Positions 1 through 7,359 of a stretch of 36,567 nt of DNA are shown here, piece by piece. The notes beneath the pieces were generated by a model, which was given only the letters and a program-made list of their open reading frames with translations, did not search any database and had not been told where the DNA came from. The DNA lies in NCBI GenBank assembly GCA_945870855.1, contig CAMBTP010000029.1, forward strand, positions 1-36,567. The letters are read 5' to 3'. Each line of letters begins with the position of its first letter. Positions within the stretch are counted from its first letter, which is position 1. The stretch is from Prosthecobacter debontii. Lineage in GTDB: Bacteria > Verrucomicrobiota > Verrucomicrobiia > Verrucomicrobiales > Akkermansiaceae. Made by a program: the position numbers and the translations under genes.

Positions 1-126
1 GTCTCCAATCTGGATTTGCTCGAGAGCATGAAATACCTGAATAAAGTGACGATATCACCCGGGCTTTATCCGGAAAGCACCCTCAGCAGGCTCCGCCAGG
101 TCTTCGAGGTCGTCGTCGAGGATTAG
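1..126 (+). CDS. 3' end of an unrecognised protein (partial, 41 residues visible)
   Basis: Frame 1 is open from the window edge to a TAG at 124-126. The visible tail has regularly spaced leucines (NLDLLESMKYLNKV, then STLSRLRQVFEVVVED). That spacing would suit the last turn of a leucine-rich-repeat or similar solenoid protein, but 41 residues are too few to assign a family. The gene starts outside the window. No terminator hairpin with a T-run is seen after it; the next recognisable structure is the repeat pair from 205. Confidence 0.5.
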   Translation, partial: VSNLDLLESMKYLNKVTISPGLYPESTLSRLRQVFEVVVED

Positions 127-204
127 CCGCCCTCCCAGCATTTTTTGGCGCTCCGATCCATTCGAGCTGTGAAATGATCCTCCGGGACTTTTCCACACTG
201 ATCG

Positions 205-352
205 ATTTTCCAGCAAGACACCAGGAATACGCGACAGCTGAGAACACTTAAGAAAATGTCACAATGAAGAACCTGACCCCAGCCAGACCCCAGCCACAGC
301 TGAGAACACTTAAGAAAATGTCACAATGAAGAACCTGACCCCAGCCACCCCA
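205..352. repeat. 51-bp tandem direct repeat, member of a dispersed repeat family
   Basis: Two identical 51-bp units lie at 235-285 and 297-347, separated by 11 bp. Each holds TGTCACAATGAAG followed by AACCTGACCCCAGCCA. The sequence just before unit 1 (from about 205, including CAGCAAGACACCAGGAATA) is related to the sequence just before the second locus at 23980-24103, so the family is dispersed rather than local. It has no coding potential. Repeats containing a CCTGACCCC-type core often sit near Y1 (RAYT-like) transposase genes in bacterial genomes; applying that to this family is inference. The rest of 353-506 holds nothing recognisable. Confidence 0.75.
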
Positions 353-506
353 GCCATGGGATCAGCCCCCCCCCCATTTCCCCGCCCTCTAATCTTCGCC
401 AAGGCTACGACAGGCAGGCCGGTTCGCCCATTGGCTCTTTTAGGGGCCTCCCGCACAAAGCAAATTCCTAGCAAGCCCTAGTTTGCTGCTACCTGATTTT
501 GCACTT

Positions 507-721
507 TCAGCGCCTTCTCTGCGGCTTTGGGTAAATTAGGGTGCGGTTGGGATTTTCGTCTTTGGTAAAACTCGCGGCGAGGCTGGCTCCCTCCATGGGC
601 AGGATTTCGCCGCCGGGGTAATTGGCTCCGGCGAGTTCGACGACGGTGGGCATGATGTCGATGAGGTGGCCGGGGCGGTTGCGTAATTCTCCGTGGGCCT
701 TGATGCCTTTGGGCCAGTGTA
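507..721 (-). pseudogene. sulfatase (arylsulfatase family) C-terminal fragment, decayed
   Basis: On the minus strand the frame beginning at 721 reads HWPKGIKAHGELRNRPGHLI, then DIMPTVVELAGANYP, then LPMEGASLAASF, and stops at 507-509. This is the well-conserved segment of formylglycine sulfatases after the active site, where the product is typically WPKGI..G..R..PGHLIDI.PT..ELAG..YP followed by a P.EG.SL motif. A stop codon lies directly upstream in frame (724-726), and the expected continuation after the P.EG.SL segment is lost, so neither end of the protein remains. It is a remnant of about 70 codons. The overlapping longer minus-strand reading frames in this stretch are out of frame with the homology. 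Confidence 0.75.
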
Positions 722-760
722 TTTATATGCTGGCAGTTTATTTCCGACTGCCACGGTAGA

Positions 761-1921
761 TCACTCGTATGGAGCAAGGATTTTCAAATAGCCGTCATAG
801 GCGTAGAGACGGCCGTATCTGCTACCGGTGATTTCTCTGACCATCTCGATCTTTGTCAGTTTGGCAAGGGATGCGGCGGTCGTGGTCGGGGTAAGCTTTG
901 TGGCCAATGAAAGGGCAGAGATTGACGTCATTGGTTGTGCTTTCATGCGCTCATGGATGAGCGAGCACGAGCGCGCGGAGCGACCCATCTGCGAAATGCG
1001 GATTCTGTCTTTCTCGAAGAGTGCCAAGGTTTGTTGAATGTCCGATGCCGTCCTCTCCGCGATGTCTCGGACTCCCTGGAAAAAGAAATCGAGCCATGAC
1101 TCCCAGTGTCCTTTGAGGCGCACTTCCTGAAGCAGTTCATAGTATCTCGCCCGGTGTTCCTTGAAGAACAAGGACAGGTGCAGAAGGGGATATTGCAAAA
1201 CACGTTCCTCACGCAGAATTAGCGGAATCAACAATCGGCCGAGACGTCCGTTGCCATCGAGAAACGGGTGGATGGTTTCAAACTGCACATGGGCAAGTGC
1301 CGCCTTGATCAAGGGCGGAGTTTTCACTGGATCATCGTGCAGGAATTTTTCCAGCGCGCCCATGCAGTTCAGCACTTCATCGGCCGGTGGTGGCACGAAC
1401 CTCGCGTTTCCTGGACGGCTACCGCCAATCCAGTTCTGACTTCGCCGGAATTGTCCCGGGCTTTGCTCCTTGCCCCGTCCGCTGGCCAGCAACTTTTCGT
1501 GGGCCTCGCAGATCAGTCGCAGCGAAAGCGGAAATCCTCCGGTCATGCGTTGGTCGGCATGCTCATAGGCCGCCACGCAATCGGACACTTCGCGGACGTC
1601 TTCAACGGGTATGCCCGGTGCCGCCGTGACTTCGTAGGCAAGCAGATCGGACAACGAGGACTGGGTGCCTTCGATTTGGGAGGAAGCGACCGCTTCTTTG
1701 CGAACGTAGGCGTAGAGGAATTGTTCCGGGGCTGGCAGCAGGCTGACGATACCATCCAGCCTTCCCAACGCCAGTTGGGCTTCGCCATGAAGTCTCTCCA
1801 ATGTCGAATCCATCACGATCGGAGGTCGCGGCGGCAGCGCATCTGGGACAAATGCCTTGAACGGCTCGTCCCTCGTGGAAACGGTCACGTAGCGCCCTGT
1901 TTTGCGGATTTTCACCTCCAC
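761..1921 (-). CDS. Fic family protein (adenylyltransferase type) with N-terminal inhibitory helix
   Basis: A 386-residue Fic protein, expected to transfer AMP (or another nucleotide moiety) from a nucleotide to hydroxyl side chains of target proteins in the cytoplasm. The catalytic loop is complete: HPFLDGNGRLGR begins at His218, with the following acidic and Gly-Asn-Gly-Arg residues that bind the nucleotide phosphates. Residues 80-85, SSQIEG, fit the [S/T]xxxE[G/N] auto-inhibitory motif. It lies N-terminal to the Fic core, making this a class II, self-inhibited enzyme. The Fic_N region (about 1-95) and a C-terminal winged-helix-like segment (about 300-386) match the usual layout. The start is GTG at 1919-1921; an in-frame GTG two codons on is an alternative. 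No antitoxin gene is adjacent. Three palindromic half-sites lie upstream. The target is unknown. Confidence 0.92.
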   Translation of the reverse strand: MEVKIRKTGRYVTVSTRDEPFKAFVPDALPPRPPIVMDSTLERLHGEAQLALGRLDGIVSLLPAPEQFLYAYVRKEAVASSQIEGTQSSLSDLLAYEVTAAPGIPVEDVREVSDCVAAYEHADQRMTGGFPLSLRLICEAHEKLLASGRGKEQSPGQFRRSQNWIGGSRPGNARFVPPPADEVLNCMGALEKFLHDDPVKTPPLIKAALAHVQFETIHPFLDGNGRLGRLLIPLILREERVLQYPLLHLSLFFKEHRARYYELLQEVRLKGHWESWLDFFFQGVRDIAERTASDIQQTLALFEKDRIRISQMGRSARSCSLIHERMKAQPMTSISALSLATKLTPTTTAASLAKLTKIEMVREITGSRYGRLYAYDGYLKILAPYE

Positions 1922-1954
1922 AGGTTGCCCTAAAATTGGATTTCGGAAAGCTCT

Positions 1955-2002
1955 AATTCCAACTTGGTCTCAAACTTGGAATTTGTAAGTCCAGAATTCC
2001 AA
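1955..2002. promoter_or_regulatory. candidate operator: three AATTCCAA/TTGGAATT sites
   Basis: The 8-mer AATTCCAA occurs at 1955-1962 and 1995-2002, and its reverse complement TTGGAATT at 1976-1983. The centres are 21 and 19 bp apart, close to two helical turns. The cluster begins 34 bp upstream of the fic start codon. The spacing and inverted arrangement suit a multimeric DNA-binding protein, possibly the Fic protein itself through its C-terminal winged-helix-like part. That link is inference. Confidence 0.4.
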
Positions 2003-2231
2003 GTTCCCATTGCGGGCGATGTTTGCAATTTGTGCGACAGATCATGCCCGTGGTCGGATCGGTGACGGCATCTTATTATAATCGAAGGCGGTGGGGGGAA
2101 CGGCTCCGCATTTACGCCGCGAAGGGGGTGAAACATGGATTCTAGGGGAAAGTGGTGGCAGATTTCATCGAGATTCAGTTTCACCCCGAGTCCTTGACAG
2201 CCTTGCAGTCGTAGTGCATTGCCCTCGCGTC

Positions 2232-3428
2232 ATGCCGAAACTTTCCATCCGCCACCTCGACGTTTCCTCCAAGGAGATCCTAATGCGCGTCGATTTCAAC
2301 GTGCCGCTCAAGGACGGCCAGATCACCGACGACACCCGCATCCAGGCTGCCGTTCCCTCGATCAAGCACTTGCTAGAAGGCGGCGCGAAGCTCGTCCTCT
2401 GTTCTCACATGGGCCGCCCGGATGGCAAAGCGGATCCGAAATATTCCCTCGCTCCTGCAGCGAAGCGCCTTTCCGAAATCCTCGGTCAGGAGGTGGCATT
2501 GGCTCCCGATTGCGTCGGCACCGAAGCGGCAGAAATGCGCGCCTCCCTGCAAGCGGGACAAGTTGTGCTTTTGGAAAACACTCGTTACCACGCAGAAGAG
2601 GAGGCGAACGACCCCGCTTTCGCGAAGGATCTCGCGGGACTTGCGCAGGTTTTTGTAAACGATGCATTTGGCACCGCCCACCGCGCCCACGCCTCTACAG
2701 AAGGGGTTACGAAATTCATCCCCGTCTCCGCGATGGGCTTCCTGATCGAAAGCGAACTGGAATACCTCGAGGTGAAACTCGATAACCCGGAGCGTCCCTT
2801 CCTCGTGATCATGGGTGGATCCAAGGTTTCCGACAAAATCCAAGTCATCACCGCCCTCATGGAAAAAGCCGACGCCTTTTTGATTGGAGGAGCGATGGCG
2901 AACACTTTCCGCAAAGCGCAGGGATACGAGACCGGCGACTCCCGCGTGGAGGCCGACAAGCTCGAACTCGCGCTGAGCATCCTCGCCAAGGCGAAGGAAA
3001 AGGGCGTGGAGTTCCTCCTTCCCGCGGACACCCGCGTCACCCAGGAGTTCAAGGAAGGCGCGGCGACTAAACTTTCTGGCATCTACGGCCAGGGCGGCGG
3101 CGTAGAAATAGGCTGGGAGGGCATTGATATCGGTGATGTCGCCATCCAGGAATTCGTAGCGGAAATCGCGAAAGCGAAGACCATCATCTGGAACGGCCCG
3201 GTGGGTGTGTTTGAGATTGGTGCCTTCGCTCACGGCACCAAGGCGATCGCTGAGGCCATGGCGGCTTCCGATGCTGTGACCATCGTCGGCGGCGGCGATT
3301 CCGTAACCGCCGTCAACAAGTTCGGCCTCGATGACAAAATGACTTTCATCTCCACGGGCGGCGGCGCGTCGCTCGAACTCCTCGAAGGCAAGATCCTCCC
3401 CGGTGTCGCTGCGCTCAGCGAGGCGTGA
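2232..3428 (+). CDS. pgk: phosphoglycerate kinase
   Basis: Phosphoglycerate kinase (398 residues, usual bacterial length) interconverts 1,3-bisphosphoglycerate plus ADP and 3-phosphoglycerate plus ATP in cytoplasmic glycolysis and gluconeogenesis. Family motifs are intact: RVDFNVP near the N-terminus, the substrate loops SHMGRPDG and NDAFGTAHRAHAS, VIMGGSKVSDKI, the nucleotide-site NGPVGVFE, and the C-terminal GGGDS and STGGGASLE. The ATG at 2232 is chosen because homology begins at MPKLSIRHLD; the frame is open upstream, but the extra 47 residues are not pgk-like. tpiA follows after 42 bp on the same strand, a common glycolytic pairing. A TTGACA at 2194-2199 could be a -35 element, but no good -10 is seen. 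Confidence 0.97.
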   Translation: MPKLSIRHLDVSSKEILMRVDFNVPLKDGQITDDTRIQAAVPSIKHLLEGGAKLVLCSHMGRPDGKADPKYSLAPAAKRLSEILGQEVALAPDCVGTEAAEMRASLQAGQVVLLENTRYHAEEEANDPAFAKDLAGLAQVFVNDAFGTAHRAHASTEGVTKFIPVSAMGFLIESELEYLEVKLDNPERPFLVIMGGSKVSDKIQVITALMEKADAFLIGGAMANTFRKAQGYETGDSRVEADKLELALSILAKAKEKGVEFLLPADTRVTQEFKEGAATKLSGIYGQGGGVEIGWEGIDIGDVAIQEFVAEIAKAKTIIWNGPVGVFEIGAFAHGTKAIAEAMAASDAVTIVGGGDSVTAVNKFGLDDKMTFISTGGGASLELLEGKILPGVAALSEA

Positions 3429-3470
3429 ATTTGACAAACCACATCATAACATCTAATAACTAACAAAACC

Positions 3471-4259
3471 ATGACTCGTAAGCCGATCTTTGCCGCCAAC
3501 TGGAAAATGAACAAGGGAGCCTCAGAAACCGAGGACTTCATCAAATCCTTCCTCTCGAAAAAGCAGGGGCTCAATCTGCCTGCGGATATCGTCATCGCTC
3601 CGCCCTTCGTTTCCCTACCGAAGCTCGCCGACCTGCTCCACGACTCGAACCCCGGCCAGAACGCCCATGCGATTCAGATCGCCGCGCAGAACTGCTCGCA
3701 ATACGACTCGGGTGCCTACACCGGCGAGGTCAGCGTGCTGATGCTTCGCGAGTTTTTTGTCCACTATGTGATCATCGGCCACAGCGAGCGCCGCGCGATT
3801 TACGGAGAAACGGACGCCACGATAAACGCGAAGATCCGCAAGGCGCGCGAGGCGAACCTCAAGCCCATTTTCTGCATTGGCGAGACCTTGGCTGAGCGAG
3901 AAGGCGGCATGCTGGAGACCGTTCTACGCACTCAGGTGACCGACGGCCTCAAGGATGTTTCCGAAAAGGATCTTTCCGATATCGTCATCGCCTATGAGCC
4001 TGTCTGGGCGATCGGCACGGGCGTCACCGCTACTTCCGAGCAGGCGCAGGAAGCGCACGCCTTCGTCCGCTCCCTCATCGCCGATCTCTACGGCTCCGAC
4101 GCCGCTGCCAAGATCCGTATCCAATACGGCGGCTCGGTGAAACCGAACAACGCGGCCGAGTTGATGGCCTGCCCTGACATTGACGGTGCTCTAATTGGCG
4201 GTGCGGCGCTTGATCCGCAATCGTTCCTTGAGATCATCCGCAACGGAACTGCGGAGTAA
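3471..4259 (+). CDS. tpiA: triosephosphate isomerase
   Basis: Triosephosphate isomerase (262 residues) interconverts dihydroxyacetone phosphate and glyceraldehyde 3-phosphate. The active site is visible: Lys12 in NWKMN, the electrophilic His in IGHSERR, and the catalytic Glu in AYEPVWAIGTG with its mobile loop. The phosphate-binding IQYGGSVKPNNA and ALIGGAALDP follow. It is slightly longer than the 250-residue norm because of an insertion around residues 55-70 (DLLHDSNPGQNAHAI). Cotranscription with pgk is likely, since only 42 bp without a hairpin separate them. Confidence 0.97.
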   Translation: MTRKPIFAANWKMNKGASETEDFIKSFLSKKQGLNLPADIVIAPPFVSLPKLADLLHDSNPGQNAHAIQIAAQNCSQYDSGAYTGEVSVLMLREFFVHYVIIGHSERRAIYGETDATINAKIRKAREANLKPIFCIGETLAEREGGMLETVLRTQVTDGLKDVSEKDLSDIVIAYEPVWAIGTGVTATSEQAQEAHAFVRSLIADLYGSDAAAKIRIQYGGSVKPNNAAELMACPDIDGALIGGAALDPQSFLEIIRNGTAE

Positions 4260-4303
4260 AACATTCGATTGCGCGGCGTCGATTTAGGAGGATTTTTTAG
4301 CTT

Positions 4304-4861
4304 ATGAAAATTCTAGCTCTTCTCATGCTCGTATCGCTCTGTTCCTGCGCGATCGAGGAACCCGCCTTCGAGTCCGTCCGCAAGGAAGGGAATTTCGAAG
4401 TCCGCAAATACACCGCCATACCCATCGTCTCCGCGCCGATGCAGGACATGGGGAAAAGAGACGACTCGTTCCGTACCCTGTTCCGTTATATCAGCGGTGC
4501 GAATGAGGACAAAACAAAGATCGCGATGACCTCGCCCGTTTTCATGGAAAACGGAGCAGCTGCAGAGAAGGCCGGGCGGATGAGTTTCATGATCCCCTCC
4601 AAAGTTTCAGAAAAGGGCGCACCCGCTCCCACGGCCGAGGGTGTAGCGGTTTCGGAAATCGGTGGCGGCACCTTCGCCGTGCTCCGCTTCAAGGGCTGGA
4701 AAGATGACGCGAAACGCGAGGAGGCAACCGGCAAGCTCGCGAAGCTCATTTCGGAAGCGGCGCTCAAGCCCATCGGAAAACCATTTTACGCATTCTATGA
4801 TCCGCCGTGGACACCCGAGCCCCTGCGCCGTAATGAGGTTTGGCAACGCGTGGAACCCTGA
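4304..4861 (+). CDS. SOUL family heme-binding lipoprotein
   Basis: A 185-residue SOUL/HBP-family protein. The N-terminus MKILALLMLVSLCSC is a signal peptide ending in a lipobox-like LCSC, so it is probably lipid-anchored in the envelope. The SOUL signature follows: FEVRKYTAIPIVSA, then FRTLFRYISGANEDKTKIAMTSPV and later FYAFYDPPWTPEPLRRNEVW. The family binds heme or related tetrapyrroles in characterised members; the role in bacteria is not established. It has one of the clearest ribosome-binding sites in the window, AGGAGG at 4286-4291, 12 bases before the ATG. It lies 44 bp after tpiA on the same strand and may be transcribed with it or from its own promoter. Confidence 0.9.
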   Translation: MKILALLMLVSLCSCAIEEPAFESVRKEGNFEVRKYTAIPIVSAPMQDMGKRDDSFRTLFRYISGANEDKTKIAMTSPVFMENGAAAEKAGRMSFMIPSKVSEKGAPAPTAEGVAVSEIGGGTFAVLRFKGWKDDAKREEATGKLAKLISEAALKPIGKPFYAFYDPPWTPEPLRRNEVWQRVEP

Positions 4862-4870
4862 TTTCCTTAA

Positions 4871-4892
4871 AGTGCGCGCCAACGAGCGCACT
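4871..4892. terminator. hairpin between convergent genes
   Basis: AGTGCGC at 4871-4877 pairs perfectly with GCGCACT at 4886-4892 around an 8-base loop. It lies between the stop codons of the convergent SOUL gene and the minus-strand gene ending at 4891. There is no long T-run on either side, so it may be a weak terminator, an mRNA 3'-end stabiliser or a REP-type element. Confidence 0.4.
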
Positions 4893-5409
4893 ACCGCAGC
4901 GCGATCGGCTTCTCGAGGATTTCCTTTAGCACGAATGCTTGACGGAGTTCTTCACGATTGCGGAGACGCGATTTCAGCGAGCCATTGGAGGTTGTGCTTG
5001 AGTAAGCTACGGAGTGTTTTTTCGGAAGCAGGCCTTCGTTGGTTTGTCGCGCGCCGCTAGTCCGTTTCATTTCCTTTAACTTATCAGCGAGCTGCTGCTG
5101 GCGGGCGAGTTCCGCGGCGGTGTCAAAGGCTGCTGGTGCGGATTCTATCTCGCGGGATTTCCGGTGCAGCGCAGGCGTGGGTGCGATCACGCTACCGGCA
5201 GGTTGGGGGAAAGCAGTGGGAGGCAGCGGCGGTGGGACGGCGGGGCGGGAGTGACGATGCTCCGCCTCTTCCATCATCTCCTCGAGGTCGGCTGGATCAT
5301 AACCGGTATCCTGATTTTGTCGGGCCTCGCCGCGTGCTTTCAGCCACTGCGAAATAGCTCCCACAAGAAGCAGGATAATCAGGAAAATGTTGTCTTTAAT
5401 GATATCCAC
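4891..5409 (-). CDS. membrane-anchored proline-rich hypothetical protein
   Basis: A 172-residue protein of unknown function. Residues 1-22 (MDIIKDNIFLIILLLVGAIS) form a single N-terminal membrane helix. An acidic stretch (DLEEMMEEAEHRH) and a proline-rich linker (VPPPLPPTAFPQP, about 60-72) follow, then a charged helical segment (ARQQQLADKLKEMKR). The C-terminal block LRNREELRQAFVLKEILEKP is the most protein-like part; short endings of the type LRQA.vL.EIL..P.alR recur in PVC-group hypotheticals, as far as I recall. The start is only 17 bp after the stop of the ThuA gene, so the two are likely cotranscribed. No enzyme motif is visible. Confidence 0.75.
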   Translation of the reverse strand: MDIIKDNIFLIILLLVGAISQWLKARGEARQNQDTGYDPADLEEMMEEAEHRHSRPAVPPPLPPTAFPQPAGSVIAPTPALHRKSREIESAPAAFDTAAELARQQQLADKLKEMKRTSGARQTNEGLLPKKHSVAYSSTTSNGSLKSRLRNREELRQAFVLKEILEKPIALR

Positions 5410-5426
5410 GTCTGGAAGATCGCAGG

Positions 5427-6350
5427 TTATTTACCTTCACCAAGCTCGACTTTGTAGTCGCCGATGGCCCACTGAATACCGGCGAGGTAATGGCGCAGCA
5501 CTTTGGGATGCCAATACATCTCGTGGTTGTGGCCAAGAGAGCTGTAGAAAACGCGGCCCTTTTCCCAATTACGCGCCCAGGAGACACCGAAGTCGTTGTC
5601 CTTGCGGTTGATGCCGTTCACTTGGGCGGATTTCTCGGGATCGAGGCGGAGCAGCATATGAACCTTCGAGGAATCGTAGGGCGCCTTGAACTGGTAGATC
5701 TCTTCCTTGAACTCCAGCCTCTCGCCTCCGAACATCTCGGTAAGCGGGTGTTTTTCCTGACCCGGCTCGACGTAGATGTTCACTTGCGTGCCGGCCATCC
5801 ACGGGTGTCCGTTGAAGTAACCGTTGATCATCTCGCCGTATTCGCTCCATTCGTAGAAGGAATCCGTGGCGGCGTGGATGCCAACAAAACCGCCGCCGCC
5901 TTTCACGAAGGCCATGAGGTTATCCTTTATGCGTAGCTCAAGGGCTTTCGCGGCGGCTTTTTCCTCCTCGCTCATTTTTTTCAGCTCCTCTTTGAGAGGC
6001 GCGAAGGCGTTCATGGTGGTGCTGAGGAAGCAGATTGCATCGAACTCGCTGATCTTTTCTTTCTCAAACATCGCGAGGTCATCGCTGATTACCGCCTCAA
6101 AGGCACCGGTTTTCTTGCCCATTTCCAACAAGGCGAGCTTGCCCGTGACGATGGAGGCATGGCGGAAACCGTCGGTGCGGGAGAAGACGAGCAACTTGCG
6201 CGGCTTAGCGGGCTTCGCGTAAGCCTCGGCAGGGATTGCCTCAGCGATTTTCTCCGCAGCTCCTGCGGGCGGTTGCTCGGTGGCAGGGTTGTAGGCGACA
6301 ACGGACAGCGCAAGCGCGCCGACAAGCAGAGTTGGAAAGAGTGCTTTCAT
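5427..6350 (-). CDS. secreted ThuA-domain protein
   Basis: A 307-residue exported protein with an N-terminal hydrophobic signal segment (about 1-20, MKALFPTLLVGALALSVVAY) and a ThuA domain from about residue 50 to the end. The ThuA fold is a class-I glutamine-amidotransferase-like Rossmann domain, first named for trehalose utilisation. Diagnostic stretches are LLVFSRTDGFRHASI, ISEFDAICFLSTT, GGGFVGIHAATDSFYEW, FNGHPW, EEIYQF, VSWARNWEKGRVFYSSLGH and a closing HYLAGIQWAIGD. Such proteins are abundant in Planctomycetes and Verrucomicrobia, often near sugar-degradation genes; the actual reaction is uncertain. It heads a two-gene minus-strand unit with the hypothetical at 4891-5409 and is divergent from the Dabb gene. 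Confidence 0.9.
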   Translation of the reverse strand: MKALFPTLLVGALALSVVAYNPATEQPPAGAAEKIAEAIPAEAYAKPAKPRKLLVFSRTDGFRHASIVTGKLALLEMGKKTGAFEAVISDDLAMFEKEKISEFDAICFLSTTMNAFAPLKEELKKMSEEEKAAAKALELRIKDNLMAFVKGGGGFVGIHAATDSFYEWSEYGEMINGYFNGHPWMAGTQVNIYVEPGQEKHPLTEMFGGERLEFKEEIYQFKAPYDSSKVHMLLRLDPEKSAQVNGINRKDNDFGVSWARNWEKGRVFYSSLGHNHEMYWHPKVLRHYLAGIQWAIGDYKVELGEGK

Positions 6351-6556
6351 CTGCGAAAGCTTCCACCATCCCCACGCTCCTGCCCACTAATTTTTTCACG
6401 GATAGACGCCAGCTGCTTTGAATAATTCGGAAATCCGTCAGATCCGTTTCTATCACCCGGCTCTCGCCACAGATAAAGCATCGAAGACTCGGGATCATGC
6501 GGTAATTTTTAAAAGTGGTGATTGGCTGTTTTGAAAAACTTGTGCAGGCTCTGGTT

Positions 6557-6922
6557 ATGTTGAAACTCCTCATCCCCATCGCACTTATGATTACCAACAC
6601 CGTTTCCCAAGCCGGTGGCGAATTCCGCCACATCGTCATGTTCAAGTTCAAGGACACCGCCACGCCCGCACAGATCGCTGCGGTGGAAAAGGCGTTCGGC
6701 GAGCTGCCCGCAAAGATCGACACGATTACTGATTACGAATGGGGCACGAGCGAGAGCGTCGAGGGCAAGAACGACGGACTCACCCATTGCTTCTTCGTCA
6801 CTTTCAAGGATAAGGCCGGTCTGGAAACCTACATTCCTCATCCGGCTCACGTCGCTTTCAAGGAAGTTCTCATTCCCATCCTCGATAAGGCACTCGTCTT
6901 CGATTACACGGCGAAGGATTGA
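6557..6922 (+). CDS. exported Dabb (stress-responsive A/B barrel) family protein
   Basis: A 121-residue protein starting at ATG 6557, so that it begins with MLKLLIPIALMITNTVSQAG, a plausible signal peptide; starting further upstream would bury this segment. The Dabb domain follows: FRHIVMFKFKDTATPAQI, then FGELPAKIDTITDYEWGT, FFVTFKDKAGLETYIPHPAH and a terminal VFDYTAKD. These dimeric ferredoxin-like alpha/beta barrels have varied and mostly unknown roles. The HPAH histidines are common in the family. The gene is divergent from the ThuA gene across 206 bp (6351-6556), in which I saw no clear operator. Confidence 0.88.
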   Translation: MLKLLIPIALMITNTVSQAGGEFRHIVMFKFKDTATPAQIAAVEKAFGELPAKIDTITDYEWGTSESVEGKNDGLTHCFFVTFKDKAGLETYIPHPAHVAFKEVLIPILDKALVFDYTAKD

Positions 6923-7037
6923 TTGTTTGAGATGTATCCTGTCATTCTGAAGAAATCTCTTTACAAACCCGCCTGGTTTCCTAATTTCCCCGCCCCGCCG
7001 CCAAAATCGCGGCTTCAATTCTAACCGACTTTACGCC

Positions 7038-7202
7038 ATGAGAGTTCTTTCTTCACTTGCCTCCGCCAAACGCCGCCACGCTGACTGCCAAGTCGTCAGC
7101 CGAAAGGGCACCAAATACGTGATCTGCAAGACTAACCCCAAGTTCAAAGCCCGCCAAGGCGCAACGAAGGGCACCCGCCTCTCCAAGAAGGGCGTGAAAT
7201 AA
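7038..7202 (+). CDS. rpmJ: 50S ribosomal protein L36, zinc-ligand-poor type
   Basis: A 54-codon gene, ATG 7038 to TAA 7200-7202. The product [20 protein letters not shown]...[16 protein letters not shown] is ribosomal protein L36 of the large subunit, followed by a basic 13-residue C-terminal extension ([13 protein letters not shown]). The zinc form carries four ligands (C, C, C, H). Here the first position is His14, Cys17 and Cys30 remain, and the last ligand is Phe36, so a normal zinc ribbon is unlikely. This is the so-called C-minus or type B version. It stands alone, not in the usual spc or rpsM cluster, and a strong terminator follows 40 bp downstream. Confidence 0.93.
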   Translation: MRVLSSLASAKRRHADCQVVSRKGTKYVICKTNPKFKARQGATKGTRLSKKGVK

Positions 7203-7241
7203 TTTTCCTGATTAGTTTTTCATAGTTTTTATTCAGGTTGG

Positions 7242-7272
7242 AAAGGGCGATCCGTCAGGGTCGTCCTTTTTT
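7242..7272 (+). terminator. intrinsic terminator after rpmJ
   Basis: Stem AAGGGCGATCC (7243-7253) pairs with GGGTCGTCCTT (7258-7268) around the loop GTCA, with two G-U pairs, and runs directly into a T-tract to 7272. This is a textbook Rho-independent terminator for the plus strand, 40 bp after the rpmJ stop codon. The stem faces the 3' end of yifB on the other strand, where an A-run gives partial bidirectional character. Confidence 0.85.
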
Positions 7273-7359
7273 CATACCACCCCAGCCCATCAAAAAGTCA
7301 TCAATCGGGATTTTTTCCCGAAAAGTGAGATTTAGGCCTTGGTATTCGGTATTTTGGAT

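Noticed and set aside
235..347. Two identical 51-bp repeats as a possible CRISPR remnant
   Set aside because: Only two units with an 11-bp gap; no spacer-length spacing, no cas genes, and a related tandem pair at 24014-24103 shows it is a dispersed repeat.
1268..1933. Plus-strand open frame of 221 codons
   Set aside because: Antisense to fic and without recognisable motifs.
2194..2222. TTGACA as a sigma-70 promoter for pgk
   Set aside because: The -35 is perfect, but the expected -10 position reads CATTGC, so I do not list it as a supported promoter.
2373..3437. Long minus-strand open frame of 354 codons
   Set aside because: It lies entirely antisense to pgk, whose protein motifs are unambiguous; the antisense product shows no recognisable motif and reflects GC-rich codon bias.
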